Positions 10,101 through 15,720 of a stretch of 31,740 nt of DNA are shown here, one piece after another; the first letter of the stretch is position 1; each line of letters begins with the position of its first letter. The DNA is from an uncultured Prevotellaceae bacterium. Its GTDB lineage: Bacteria; Bacteroidota; Bacteroidia; Bacteroidales; Bacteroidaceae. The stretch is from positions 1 to 31,740 of the forward strand of contig CAMJIA010000013.1 of the NCBI GenBank assembly GCA_946405695.1, written 5' to 3'. Under the pieces are notes generated by a model, which saw only the letters and a list, made by a program, of their open reading frames with translations, ran no database searches and was not told the origin of the DNA. The position numbers and the translations under genes are program-made.

Positions 10101-12431
10101 CTGCAGAAGCAATACCACGTGCAGCCTGAAATGGCTGTGGGTGTCATGATAGATCGTAGCGAGTTGATGCTGCTCTATCCAATGGCTATCATGAAGGCTG
10201 GTGCAGCTTACATGCCTCTCGATTTCCACTTCCCCGCAGAACGTCTCTCGTTCATGTGCAAGGATGCCGGTGTGAAACTGATTCTGTCTGAAGGCAACAG
10301 AGTAGGGGAGGCCATGCCCGACTACAAGGGACAGGTGCTCACCAGCGATGTATTTGAGCATCTTGACGAAGTCAGCGGAAAGCTGAATCCGAAGTGGAAG
10401 GCACAGCCCGAGAATATGTTCGTCATCCTCTACACATCAGGTTCTACAGGTACACCTAAGGGTGTGGTATTAGAGCATCGGAACATTGTCAACTTCTGCC
10501 ACTGGTATGTGAAGGAATTTGATGTGACGGCAGAGGACCGCGCCGTGGCCTATGCTAACTTCGGATTCGACGCCCACATGATGGATATCTATCCTGTGAC
10601 GTCGGTTGGTGGAAGTGTCTATATCATTCCAAGCGACATGCGAATGGATCTGATGGGCATGAACGAGTATATGGAACGCGAGCAGCTGAATCTGGCGTTT
10701 ATGACGACACAGGTGGGCTTTATGTTTGCTACGACCATAGAGAATCACTCGTTGCGCCTGCTGTCAGTAGGTGGTGAGAAACTGCAACCGCTGAAGAAGC
10801 CGCCATTCCGCTTCTATAACGGCTATGGCCCGACAGAGTGTACCCTGTATTCGACATTCTATAACATTGACCGCGACTATGACAGCTCATACATCGGACG
10901 TCCGCTGGCTGGCTATCAACTCTATGTGGTTGACCAGAATCTGAACCTTGTTCCGCAGGGTGCCGTTGGTGAACTGGTGGTAGCAGGTATTGGTGTCGGT
11001 CGTGGTTATCTGAACCGTCCAGACCAGAATGCCGAGAAGTTCATCACGTTCATGGGACAGAAGGCTTATCGAACTGGCGACTTGGTGAAGTGGAGTCCTG
11101 ATGGCAACATCGACTTCATTGGCCGTATCGACGGACAGGTGAAGCTGCGTGGTCTGCGTATTGAGATGGGCGAGATTGAGGCCTGCATCTTGAAGTATCC
11201 ACAGATTAAGACAACAGCTGTCGACGTCAAGGAGGTATGCGGTGCACAACACATCTGTTGCTACTTCACATCGGATGTACAGATTGACGTGGATAGCCTG
11301 AAGGAGTACTTGGCAACTAAGCTGACCGACTATATGGTACCAACAGCCTATATGCAGATGGAGAAACTGCCGCTCACTCCTAATGGCAAGGTGAATCGCA
11401 GGGCACTACCCGTACCGACCATTACGCTGCAGACAGAGAATGTGGCTCCTGAAACGGAACGTGAGAGGGTGCTGTTCGAAATCGCCAAGGAACTGCTAAA
11501 GATGGACGATTTCGGTGTAACCGATGACCTGACAAAGCTGGGACTGACGTCATTGTTGGCTATCAAGATGGTCATGATGGCCACTAAGAGGAATATCGCC
11601 ATCAAGTTGGATGATGTGATGAAACTCAAGACTATTAGAGCCACGTTGCAACATAACATGACCATGCTGTCGTGGGCTGCTCCTTATGATGAGAGCAAGC
11701 CTGTGGTAGTGCTGGTATGTGGAGCAACGCCCTATAAAGACCTTGAGCCATATGTTGAACAGTTGTCAAAGCACTACTCCGTACTGGTATACGAGCCCAT
11801 TGCTGAGCACTATGACTACATCTTCCAGGACGAAAACATTGACGAAGTGGTAGAGATGTATTATGCACTGCTTGACCTGACACTGCCAGAAGGTGTGAAG
11901 GTGAGTGCCTTTACAGGTCACTGCTTCGGTGGTGAGATTGCCTACCGTCTGGCTATCAGACGGTCACAGGAAACAGGTATCACGGTGCCTATGATGATGC
12001 TCGACGTGTTCTGGCGTGTTGACCCGTTGCACTTTGACGAGGAGGCACTGATGAAGCTGCTGCCACAGGAACTCATCGACAAGTATGGCAATGCTATCCG
12101 CTCTTATGCCAAGGCAATGAATATGTATGACAAACTGGGCCGTCAGGGTGTTCCACCCATGTATGGTGGTGATGTCGTACTGTTCAGGGCTACTGAGATA
12201 GAACCCGATTCGCCTATCTTGGCTGAAATCTATGCTACGGCACCTCAGTTCAAGGAAGCGTGGAAGAATGTTACCTCCGAGCGAAGCATGGACAATGCTG
12301 CTTTCTGGCGTCAGTACTACCCAGACCTAGAGGTACACAACATGGAGGCACACCACATGTCGATGCTCGAAAGCAAGCATACATCGACCTATGTGGAGTG
12401 GCTTGACAACTATCTCAAGAATCATCAGTAA
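1..12431 (+). CDS. Multimodular non-ribosomal peptide synthetase, 5'-truncated by window edge (A-T / C-A-T / C-A-T-E / C-A-T-TE)
   Basis: A giant NRPS that assembles a peptide on phosphopantetheine arms in the cytoplasm. The reading frame is open to the left edge (first full codon at base 3) and the protein begins inside an adenylation domain just before its FSFDAS motif, so the true start, and perhaps more modules, lie outside. Residues are counted from base 6. Domains in order: A1 (to ~312), T1 (Ser355), C (HHSIYDG at 540-546), A2 (~842-1295), T2 (Ser1343), C (HHIIFDG at 1518-1524), A3 (~1826-2305), T3 (GGDSI, Ser2355), epimerase (~2400-2830), C (HHIIVDG at 3001-3007), A4 (~3325-3800), T4 (Ser3849), thioesterase (~3898-4141). 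Every A domain keeps the YGPTE, GD and NGKV motifs that are in view. A terminal TE means this is the last protein of the assembly line. Exporter genes and a PPTase follow on the same strand. The product cannot be named from sequence alone. Confidence 0.97.
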   Translation, partial: FVRFIAKEWRHTAQSRICCHSSFSFDASIEDLYPVLTVGGTLYTVPKEARKDLVMLYDFIIKNKITGGCYTTQLGLMLLQQFPDLPVDYLVVGGEKMADNPDCKCRLINTYGPTEFTVDATFYETEHGRDYKNIPIGRPLYNLSAFVIDPMGQLVPQGVPGELCMAGPQIACGYWKREDLTAEKFVDCPFMDGKMYHTGDLVKYNSEGQIEYMGRIDNQVKLRGFRIELGEIETLISKYEGVQMQSVQVKEIGGVQHLCAYYTADRQIDSNALRDYLAEQLTDYMVPTAYMQLDEMPLTPNGKVNTKALPNPSAQAEELVAPVTKTEKELFKLVAEILKHENFGITNNLISMGLTSLTAMRFTVSTFNTFGIQVSVKEVMQNPTIHKMAALIDAKREEEGLASQTSDSQFWSEGKHYYYPITENQRGVFFDWEMNRDTTQYNVPDVVVMKGADAAKLRDALEKVVNAHPYLKTRFVQHDGDVMQIRRDEEPVEILMESLAEEPDTSFFQNRVRPFDLYNDTLYRLEIYTYNSKVYLFMDIHHSIYDGGSSLILLNDIQKAYEGENIELETYTAFDFALDELKLMKSEKFAEAGDYFKKLMGDANTVVYPHSIKKEENDPGILSVHFTGGDIESFCQQNGLTLNSYFLAITMHVLHTVTREDDIIITTINNGRSDVRMMNIMGMFVKTIPVVSSSADSNKSIAEVVKQIQNQLLETQSRDFYPFTKMVELYGLRPEIMYVYQPRDVSEDDEQEDKMRLVLNQTKLPLDIQVMPEKGGYVLELQYDTALYSKKDMEQLAAVMTNMAELAPSMSSLKDIPLLSDEDKEKVLGISTGKVLDYDTSLTWVDLFQQQAKARPDQVAVVDSTSQLTYRELDEKSDSLAHWLVSQGVKPDDFVAIKMDRVKEFLVAVLATQKAGAAYVPIDVDYPEDRISYMIENSEAKVLLTEEAVKDVKPAGPFKSLATPDSRAYMIYTSGSTGRPKGVKVAHRGLMNLVTWVKDLVKLKPGDKTAIFVSFSFDASVNDLYPILTAGGELHIFSSEMRKDMESMYKYLCEHHIKGLEFTTQLAMAMMQQYQLPIEYLFVGGEKLKPFPKTGYDVINVYGPTEFTDISSYYVVDQTKSIEDIPIGKPVPNTMSLIVDPYGRLLPQGFTGELCLAGRQMTYGYWKLEKLTEEKFVDCPFAEGKMYHTGDLARYNEEGNIEYVGRNDNQVKLNGFRIELGGIENRASNYDGILQVVAEVYGGKTLCLYYTSTQEIDEEDLSAFLGKTLAEYMIPSVYMRLDAMPMTPNGKVDRKKLPAPAIEAGQIVAPETEVEAEMLDIAMELLGGEQIGVTTNLITAGMTSLVAMRMSAVIKQKAQFYIPVKEILLHPTIREMASLAGAGQIEETKTYDKLDYYPITENQRGVYIDWELNRDTTQYNLPSVTKFDGVDAEKLRDALVAVLKAHPYLKTRLAMKDDDIMQHRRDDEPEVVELIVLNEEPTAAFFRSRVRPFDLFKDNLYRMEVYQTPTTVYYFQDIHHIIFDGASDFVLRNELEKALHNEALVKEEYSAYEYALDEKEQMTSSSFNEAEKYFDTLLEDVEMIAYPHSDKPDGTENANNAYINARISKEAVDTFCKQNAVTANNFFLTVLMQVLHRLTREERIAITTISNGRNDTLMHTIMGMFVKTLPVASRLDKEETFVDALVKMNKQSMTSIGYDIYPFTKLVERYKFRSEIMYVFQGGLNTPVVKQENNEIPLDLDTTKMPIALMVTETANGEYNLQIEYDTHLYSNADMTLLSNAMKTFAMQALNGVEKLRDISLASQEEQARILELSKGEDLPYDKSETFVDMVCHFAETTPDAVAVVDKTSSITYRQLHLQSNTLAARLIAEGVEPDTFVGIMLPRQKEFITSLLGIMKAGAAYVPMDNEYPTERLLYMMEDSRAKVLLTTHDIYESKQQESKSEDGSTFKAEKVIFMDEELASTEKTVNLTHPDGLAYMIYTSGSTGKPKGVMIPHRGLRAYLAWRIAKIGITAESRHVAHPSFSFDASLDDLLCPLAAGACVHILPEELRKDMDGIYNYIKEQHITGLSLSTALGMTLLGTFPDLPVEFMMMGGEKMLPIAKTKVRIINGYGPTEFSVCSSFHVVNQDKDVNIPIGRPVPNSSSLICDAFGQLLPLGAAGELCLSGIQMSKGYWQRDELTQQKFCDTPFGYKVYHTGDLARWNEEGELEFLGRIDNQVKLRGFRIELGEIENQASLIDGIHSVAAEVREAGGSKHLVLYFTAEQPIDTDAIRERLSESLTEYMVPDTYMQLDEMPMTPNGKVNRRALPQPVIRSAAEYVEPQTEAERIVAQAMQDVLGLKQNVGALDSFFAWGGDSIKSIRLVSRLRAEGITLQVADIMKLKTVREIAAAGSQGTVEISQEAWSGEVPQTAITRFFFDLNLPKPHHFNQTMFIKAAQRVQVEALQQAIEALVKHHDMLRAIVRNKQLYVRNTDEPQLYGWEQLDYTQDADYVKNIERVCRNRQASISLSSGPMFKVVLFNTPDYDAILMVCHHLVVDGVSWRVLLEDFNMAYGQAAEGKTITLPAKTHSYKDYAETLQSYAQSHELNMERSYWDRVQEKLQHLPSSKAKDSSRSMDHVNASLDTQTTHSITTTAGNPYHADINDLLMTALGRSYYKLTGNDAVSVQFEGHGREYIGNAQLLTDRTVGWFTSVYPVVLEHLDGDLRSCLRQTKETMHRIPNKGVGYNILRYLSDNTAYSTGLCALIGFNYLGEMSAQDADNGALFTAMTEISAGDDFAPQNVFGPDISINCSVIDGKLEASLAYNTALYTQEQASELLNGMMESLSEITVHTADMKDVEVTATDLGEYEWTDEEFQNVYNHFIQLGTPLQRIYPLSPMQEGMALKFMLEPDSLAYRLVSRFALDILPTEEQMRYTLDQLAAKHEVLRTSLIYHDVEQYRQAIVDRPLGLEMRDVSDAPNKENAMVALYRAEQQRGFDMEDQPLFRIVCVKTSETTCEILLAVHHIIVDGWCIGLYMSDLIANLTDAVQGKMKPIEQYPTGRYEKFIRELLKKDTDKGLSYWRNLLDGYTTKAVIPYSGLVPENERAVDNVCRITISGKEMTALKALTTNAQATMNTLVELAWGLVLQIYNRQDDVVFVKVVSGRNNASEGVEDVVGLFINSVPVRVRTPKGTTVVQALQALQQQAAETNEWDFCPLSVIQQQSDLGADLFQSIVAFENYDSEVDLSNASTPFHTKMVYSKEESINDLTLTAFADGDNELTVNLEFDPMKYRKGEIEQVMSVMQQMLLNMAEKPETDVSTLPPLTNQDRVALAKLGLGETLSYDTTQTLVDLFTEQAQKTPDSTCIVFQDKHLTFREVDTITDRLAVLLQKQYHVQPEMAVGVMIDRSELMLLYPMAIMKAGAAYMPLDFHFPAERLSFMCKDAGVKLILSEGNRVGEAMPDYKGQVLTSDVFEHLDEVSGKLNPKWKAQPENMFVILYTSGSTGTPKGVVLEHRNIVNFCHWYVKEFDVTAEDRAVAYANFGFDAHMMDIYPVTSVGGSVYIIPSDMRMDLMGMNEYMEREQLNLAFMTTQVGFMFATTIENHSLRLLSVGGEKLQPLKKPPFRFYNGYGPTECTLYSTFYNIDRDYDSSYIGRPLAGYQLYVVDQNLNLVPQGAVGELVVAGIGVGRGYLNRPDQNAEKFITFMGQKAYRTGDLVKWSPDGNIDFIGRIDGQVKLRGLRIEMGEIEACILKYPQIKTTAVDVKEVCGAQHICCYFTSDVQIDVDSLKEYLATKLTDYMVPTAYMQMEKLPLTPNGKVNRRALPVPTITLQTENVAPETERERVLFEIAKELLKMDDFGVTDDLTKLGLTSLLAIKMVMMATKRNIAIKLDDVMKLKTIRATLQHNMTMLSWAAPYDESKPVVVLVCGATPYKDLEPYVEQLSKHYSVLVYEPIAEHYDYIFQDENIDEVVEMYYALLDLTLPEGVKVSAFTGHCFGGEIAYRLAIRRSQETGITVPMMMLDVFWRVDPLHFDEEALMKLLPQELIDKYGNAIRSYAKAMNMYDKLGRQGVPPMYGGDVVLFRATEIEPDSPILAEIYATAPQFKEAWKNVTSERSMDNAAFWRQYYPDLEVHNMEAHHMSMLESKHTSTYVEWLDNYLKNHQ
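1248..4130 (+). other. NRPS module 2: C-A2-T2
   Basis: The condensation domain opens with YYPITENQRGV and has HHSIYDG (540-546) as its catalytic H-H-x3-D-G motif. The A2 domain has YTSGSTGRPKG (~971), FSFDAS (~1014), NVYGPTE (~1099) and NGKV (~1288). Its pocket residues by eye are D-A-N-E-F-G-V-D-I. The stretch between the AYVP motif and the P-loop is shorter than in A3. Motif A8 carries two substitutions relative to its sister domains: KLNG for KLRG, and ELGGIE for ELGEIE. T2 has GMTSL with Ser1343. Confidence 0.85.
4173..8495 (+). other. NRPS module 3: C-A3-T3-E (incorporates and epimerises a residue)
   Basis: The condensation domain again begins YYPITENQRGV and has HHIIFDG (1518-1524). 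A3 has YTSGSTGKPKG (~1979), FSFDAS (~2022), NGYGPTE (~2108) and GRIDNQVKLRG (~2211). Pocket residues by eye are D-A-D-S-M-G-G-V-C. Carrier T3 has WGGDSI (Ser2355), the form known for carriers that feed epimerase domains, unlike the GLTSL type of T1 and T4. The epimerase shows CHHLVVDGVSW (2530-2540), EGHGRE (~2667), TVGWFTSVYP, GVGYNIL and FNYLGE, which is the full E-domain signature. It should therefore be active and give a D-residue. Confidence 0.88.
8583..12428 (+). other. NRPS module 4: C(DCL-like)-A4-T4-TE with Cys nucleophile
   Basis: This condensation domain is of another subtype: it starts RIYPLSPMQEGM and has HHIIVDGW (3001-3008), as expected for a DCL domain accepting a D-configured donor. 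A4 has YTSGSTGTPKG (~3476), FGFDAH where its sisters have FSFDAS, NGYGPTE and KLRGLRIEMGEIE. Pocket residues by eye are D-A-M-F-S-G-G-L-Y. T4 has LGLTSL (Ser3849). The thioesterase keeps an alpha/beta-hydrolase layout, with GHCFGG (nucleophile Cys3973 in place of Ser), Asp4000 in MMMLDVF and His4116/4117 in EAHHMSML. It would release the product by hydrolysis, macrocyclisation or ring formation. Confidence 0.87.
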
Positions 12432-12447
12432 TGTTAATTGTTGAATT

Positions 12448-13128
12448 ATGCTTGATTTAAAAGGAATTCATAAGACATATCCTGGAGTCCAACCCCTTCA
12501 CGTGTTGAAGGGGGTGGATCTCCATATCTCTGAAGGTGAACTTGTCAGCATCATGGGACCCTCTGGATCCGGTAAGTCCACCATGTTGAACATTATGGGC
12601 ATTCTGGATGACTATGACGAGGGAGAGTATCATCTTGCCGGTCGTTTGGTAAAGAACCTGACTGAGAAACAGGAAGCACGTTTCCGCAACCAGTTAATAG
12701 GCTTTATCTTCCAGTCGTTCAACCTCATCAACTTCAAGAATGCCATGGAGAATGTTGCCCTGCCGCTGTACTACAGAGGTGTGGGTCGCGAAGAGCGCAA
12801 CCGACTGGCTATGGAATATCTGGAAAAGGTGGGACTGGCTGAGCACTGGCACCACCTGCCGATGCAGATGTCGGGTGGTCAGCGTCAGCGTGTAGCCATT
12901 GCCCGTGCCCTGATTACGAAGCCGAAGATACTATTGGCCGACGAGCCCACCGGTGCTCTTGACAGTAAGACGACGCAAGAGGTGATGGATATGCTACGTG
13001 CTGTGAATCGCGAACAGGGACAGACGGTGATTATCGTCACCCACGAACAGGAGATTGCCGACCAGACAGACCGGCGTATCTTCTTTAAGGATGGGGTGAT
13101 CCAGAAGGATGAATATAGCAGGACATAA
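12448..13128 (+). CDS. ABC transporter ATP-binding protein (MacB/LolD-like)
   Basis: Cytoplasmic ATPase of a MacB-type (mechanotransmission) ABC system. It starts at ATG, 16 bases after the NRPS stop. At 226 residues it is a stand-alone nucleotide-binding domain of normal length. Walker A is GPSGSGKST (37-45), the Q-loop is FIFQSF (86-91, Gln89), the signature is MSGGQ (141-145), Walker B is ILLADEP (161-167), and the H-loop is His199. The DEPTGALDS block is typical of the LolD/MacB/FtsE branch. It should energise the two permeases encoded directly downstream. The family exports or extrudes substrates from the periplasm through an adaptor and TolC. That the substrate here is the NRPS peptide is inferred from gene order only. 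Confidence 0.95.
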   Translation: MLDLKGIHKTYPGVQPLHVLKGVDLHISEGELVSIMGPSGSGKSTMLNIMGILDDYDEGEYHLAGRLVKNLTEKQEARFRNQLIGFIFQSFNLINFKNAMENVALPLYYRGVGREERNRLAMEYLEKVGLAEHWHHLPMQMSGGQRQRVAIARALITKPKILLADEPTGALDSKTTQEVMDMLRAVNREQGQTVIIVTHEQEIADQTDRRIFFKDGVIQKDEYSRT

Positions 13129-13131
13129 GAT

Positions 13132-14358
13132 ATGGGAGAACTATTCGATGAAGTGTTGACTGCTATGAAGAGCAACCGCTTGCGCATTGCGCTGACGGGG
13201 TTCTCTATCGCCTGGGGTATGTTTATCCTGGTGGTACTATTGGGCTCGTCAGGCGGTTTTCAACGTGGTCTCTACAAAACCTTCCATCTTGACATTAGCC
13301 AGATTGTAAGAATCAATGCAGGTAAGACCGTGATGGCGTGGCAGGGTATGGACAAGGGACGTCAGCTGAAACTGAATATCGCTGATGCTCAGGCTATTGA
13401 GCAGAGTAACATTCTGCATATCCAACGTGTCTGTCCTATGGCTATACAGAAATCAGAGGTGGCGAGGGGCAAAAATCACATCAAGGTGCTTGTCACGGGA
13501 GCTGGCGAAGATTACCTGCCTGTTGACTATCGCGTGTTGACTGCAGGAAGAGACATTAATGCCAATGACCTTGAACAGCGAACCAAGACCTGTATCATTA
13601 ATGAGCGCCTGGCTCGTCAGCTGTTCCAAGACAAAAGCCCCATTGGCCAGATAGTGACCATAGACGATTTGGCGTTTACCGTGATTGGTGTATGCAAGAG
13701 CACGCTGAATGACGATATGGAACTGGCAGCTTACATGCCTTTGTCAACGATGCAGGGAGTTTATTATCCTGATGGTCTGATCAATGGCATCAATATCATT
13801 GTAGATGATATGGAATCGGCTGAACAGAATGAGCACTTGGAGCAAGCACTTCATGACTTGTTAGCGTCACGTTTAGGGTGCAGTCCCAAGGACTATAAGG
13901 GAATCATTATTAATAACTCCTACGAGCAGATACTCAGCACCAGGAAGATGATTGCCGCTATTGGCATCTTCGTGTGGATTATCGGTATCGCGACCCTTAT
14001 TGCTGGTATCGTTGGCGTTAGCAACATCATGCTCATTACCATTAAGGAACGCACACGCGAATTGGGTGTTCGCAAGGCGATGGGTGCCAGCAACGAACAC
14101 ATCATTACGATGGTGCTGTTGGAGTCGGTTATTATAACGCTGATCTTTGGCTACATTGGGATGATGCTTGGCGTTGGACTGACACAGCTGCTTAACAGTG
14201 CCTTGGGAACGGCTATCCCCATGTTCCAGAACCCCACCGTAGACTTCTGGCCCATCATGGGATGCAACTTCATTATGGTGCTCGCAGGACTCATAGCAGG
14301 ATATGTTCCTGCCAAGCGTGCTGTCAGCATCAAGCTCGTGGAGGCTCTGATGTCATAG
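13132..14358 (+). CDS. MacB/FtsX-type ABC transporter permease (first of two)
   Basis: Inner-membrane permease of 408 residues with the four-helix MacB/FtsX layout. There is one N-terminal helix (about 19-40), a large periplasmic MacB_PCD-like domain (about 42-270) and three C-terminal helices (about 275-300, 328-350, 375-398). The stretch VSNIMLITIKERTRELGVRK after the second helix is the hallmark of this permease family, and GYVPAKRAVSIKLVEAL closes the protein as expected. No ATPase is fused, so it must use the preceding ATPase, whose stop lies 3 bases upstream. It probably pairs with the next permease as a heterodimer. Confidence 0.93.
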   Translation: MGELFDEVLTAMKSNRLRIALTGFSIAWGMFILVVLLGSSGGFQRGLYKTFHLDISQIVRINAGKTVMAWQGMDKGRQLKLNIADAQAIEQSNILHIQRVCPMAIQKSEVARGKNHIKVLVTGAGEDYLPVDYRVLTAGRDINANDLEQRTKTCIINERLARQLFQDKSPIGQIVTIDDLAFTVIGVCKSTLNDDMELAAYMPLSTMQGVYYPDGLINGINIIVDDMESAEQNEHLEQALHDLLASRLGCSPKDYKGIIINNSYEQILSTRKMIAAIGIFVWIIGIATLIAGIVGVSNIMLITIKERTRELGVRKAMGASNEHIITMVLLESVIITLIFGYIGMMLGVGLTQLLNSALGTAIPMFQNPTVDFWPIMGCNFIMVLAGLIAGYVPAKRAVSIKLVEALMS

Positions 14359-14403
14359 TAAGTTTCAGGTTTCAAGATTCAAGTTACAAGTTTCAAGTTA
14401 CAA
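14359..14403 (+). repeat. Short tandem AT-rich repeat, 14-bp period, between permease genes
   Basis: The 45-bp gap between the two permease genes is made of variants of a TTCAAG-type motif. The 12-mer TTCAAGTTACAA occurs at 14378-14389 and again at 14392-14403, a 14-bp period, with degenerate copies (AGTTTCAGG, TTTCAAGATTC) just before. The last copy abuts the ATG of the second permease. No promoter or hairpin is evident. It may be a low-complexity expansion that sets intercistronic spacing. Confidence 0.7.
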
Positions 14404-15672
14404 ATGATTGATAAAGATTTCTGGCAGGAAGTACTGCAAACCATACGACAGCAGAAATGGCGTTCGCTGATGACCGCTTTCGGCATTTTCTGGGGACTGC
14501 TTATGCTGATGTTCCTGATAGGTGCCGGTGTTGGATTCCAGGAAGGCATTGTAGGACAGCTGAAACAGATGCCCGCCAATTCTGCTGCCTATGCGATAGA
14601 GGCGACCACTATAGCCTATAATGGTTTGGGACGTGGCCGTTCGTGGCACATTGAGTTTAAGGATGTAGAAGCCATTCAGGCGGAATATCCTGGAGCAGTC
14701 AAGCAAGCTGTCTATGTCAAGTTCCTTCCGTCAGCTGACAGCACGCTGACCGTTTCTTCCGCCAATGCTACCGACGAACTTGTCGTGGCAGGCGTATCAC
14801 CATTTCTTGCCACCATGTCTCCCCAGCGAATTGTTGCAGGCAGATATATCAACGGGTTTGACTGCGACGAGCGTCGTAAGGTGTGCGTCATCGGTAATCA
14901 GGTGGCCAAGACACTTTTCCCTGATGACGAATCCCCTGTCGGACAAAGCATCAATATCGCAGGCACCTCCTACGATATCGTTGGTGTTACCAAGAAGACG
15001 AACGACATGGTGAACCTTGGCCCCCACGAGTCCAAGTCCGTGTTCCTACCCATTACCACGGCCCAGTATGTGTTCAACGCAGTAGGGCAGGCAGACAGAA
15101 TGTTTCTCGTGCTTGATGACAAATATCCTTCTGGCGAATACTACAAGCCTATTGATGCCATCATCCGTCAGCGCCATCAGATTCATCCTGACGACGATGT
15201 CGCATTGATGTCCAGCGACTTGAAAAGTCAGCTCAACCAGTTTGACATCATGATAGGTGGTGTCAACGCCCTAGTATGGCTCGTGGGCTTGGGAACGCTG
15301 TTGGCCGGTCTTATTGGCATCTCGAACATTATGATGATTACCGTTAAGGAGCGCACCCAGGAGATTGGTGTGCGCCGTGCATTAGGTGCTGAACCCTGGA
15401 CCATCATTAAGCAGATTATGTGCGAAAGTCTGATGCTCACGTTAGCTGCTGGCATTGTCGGTATTATTGCCGGTGTCTGGGGACTCTATGCCGTGAACCG
15501 AATGACTGCAGCATCTATGGGCGACGGTGGATTCTTTACCAATCCACACGTCCCGTTTATTCCGGCTATTGCTGCATTGATCATCTTGATTATCGGTGGC
15601 CTGTTTGCGGGATTTGTTCCTGCCAAGCGCGCCATGGCTATCAAGGCTATTGAGGCACTACGCGAAGAGTAA
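14404..15672 (+). CDS. MacB/FtsX-type ABC transporter permease (second of two)
   Basis: Second inner-membrane permease, 422 residues, same layout as its upstream neighbour but clearly diverged. Helix 1 is at about 21-43 (LMTAFGIFWGLLMLMFLIGA), the periplasmic domain at about 45-280, and three helices follow from about 285. The family signature reads ISNIMMITVKERTQEIGVRR, and the end is FVPAKRAMAIKAIEALREE. Two non-identical permeases with one ATPase suggest a heterodimeric membrane core, in contrast to the homodimeric, ATPase-fused MacB of Proteobacteria. The start is the ATG directly after the repeat-filled gap. Confidence 0.93.
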   Translation: MIDKDFWQEVLQTIRQQKWRSLMTAFGIFWGLLMLMFLIGAGVGFQEGIVGQLKQMPANSAAYAIEATTIAYNGLGRGRSWHIEFKDVEAIQAEYPGAVKQAVYVKFLPSADSTLTVSSANATDELVVAGVSPFLATMSPQRIVAGRYINGFDCDERRKVCVIGNQVAKTLFPDDESPVGQSINIAGTSYDIVGVTKKTNDMVNLGPHESKSVFLPITTAQYVFNAVGQADRMFLVLDDKYPSGEYYKPIDAIIRQRHQIHPDDDVALMSSDLKSQLNQFDIMIGGVNALVWLVGLGTLLAGLIGISNIMMITVKERTQEIGVRRALGAEPWTIIKQIMCESLMLTLAAGIVGIIAGVWGLYAVNRMTAASMGDGGFFTNPHVPFIPAIAALIILIIGGLFAGFVPAKRAMAIKAIEALREE

Positions 15673-15694
15673 TGGAGAATTGATAATGGAGAAT
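15671..15694 (+). repeat. Short tandem repeat, 14-bp period, in the permease-adaptor gap
   Basis: The 10-mer AATGGAGAAT occurs at 15671-15680 and again at 15685-15694, a 14-bp period, and overlaps the stop codon of the second permease. The rest of the gap to 15720 is A-rich (GAATAAAAACAAATAGATAAAACA). The period equals that of the previous intergenic repeat, although the motif differs. Confidence 0.65.
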
Positions 15695-15720
15695 AAGAAT
15701 AAAAACAAATAGATAAAACA

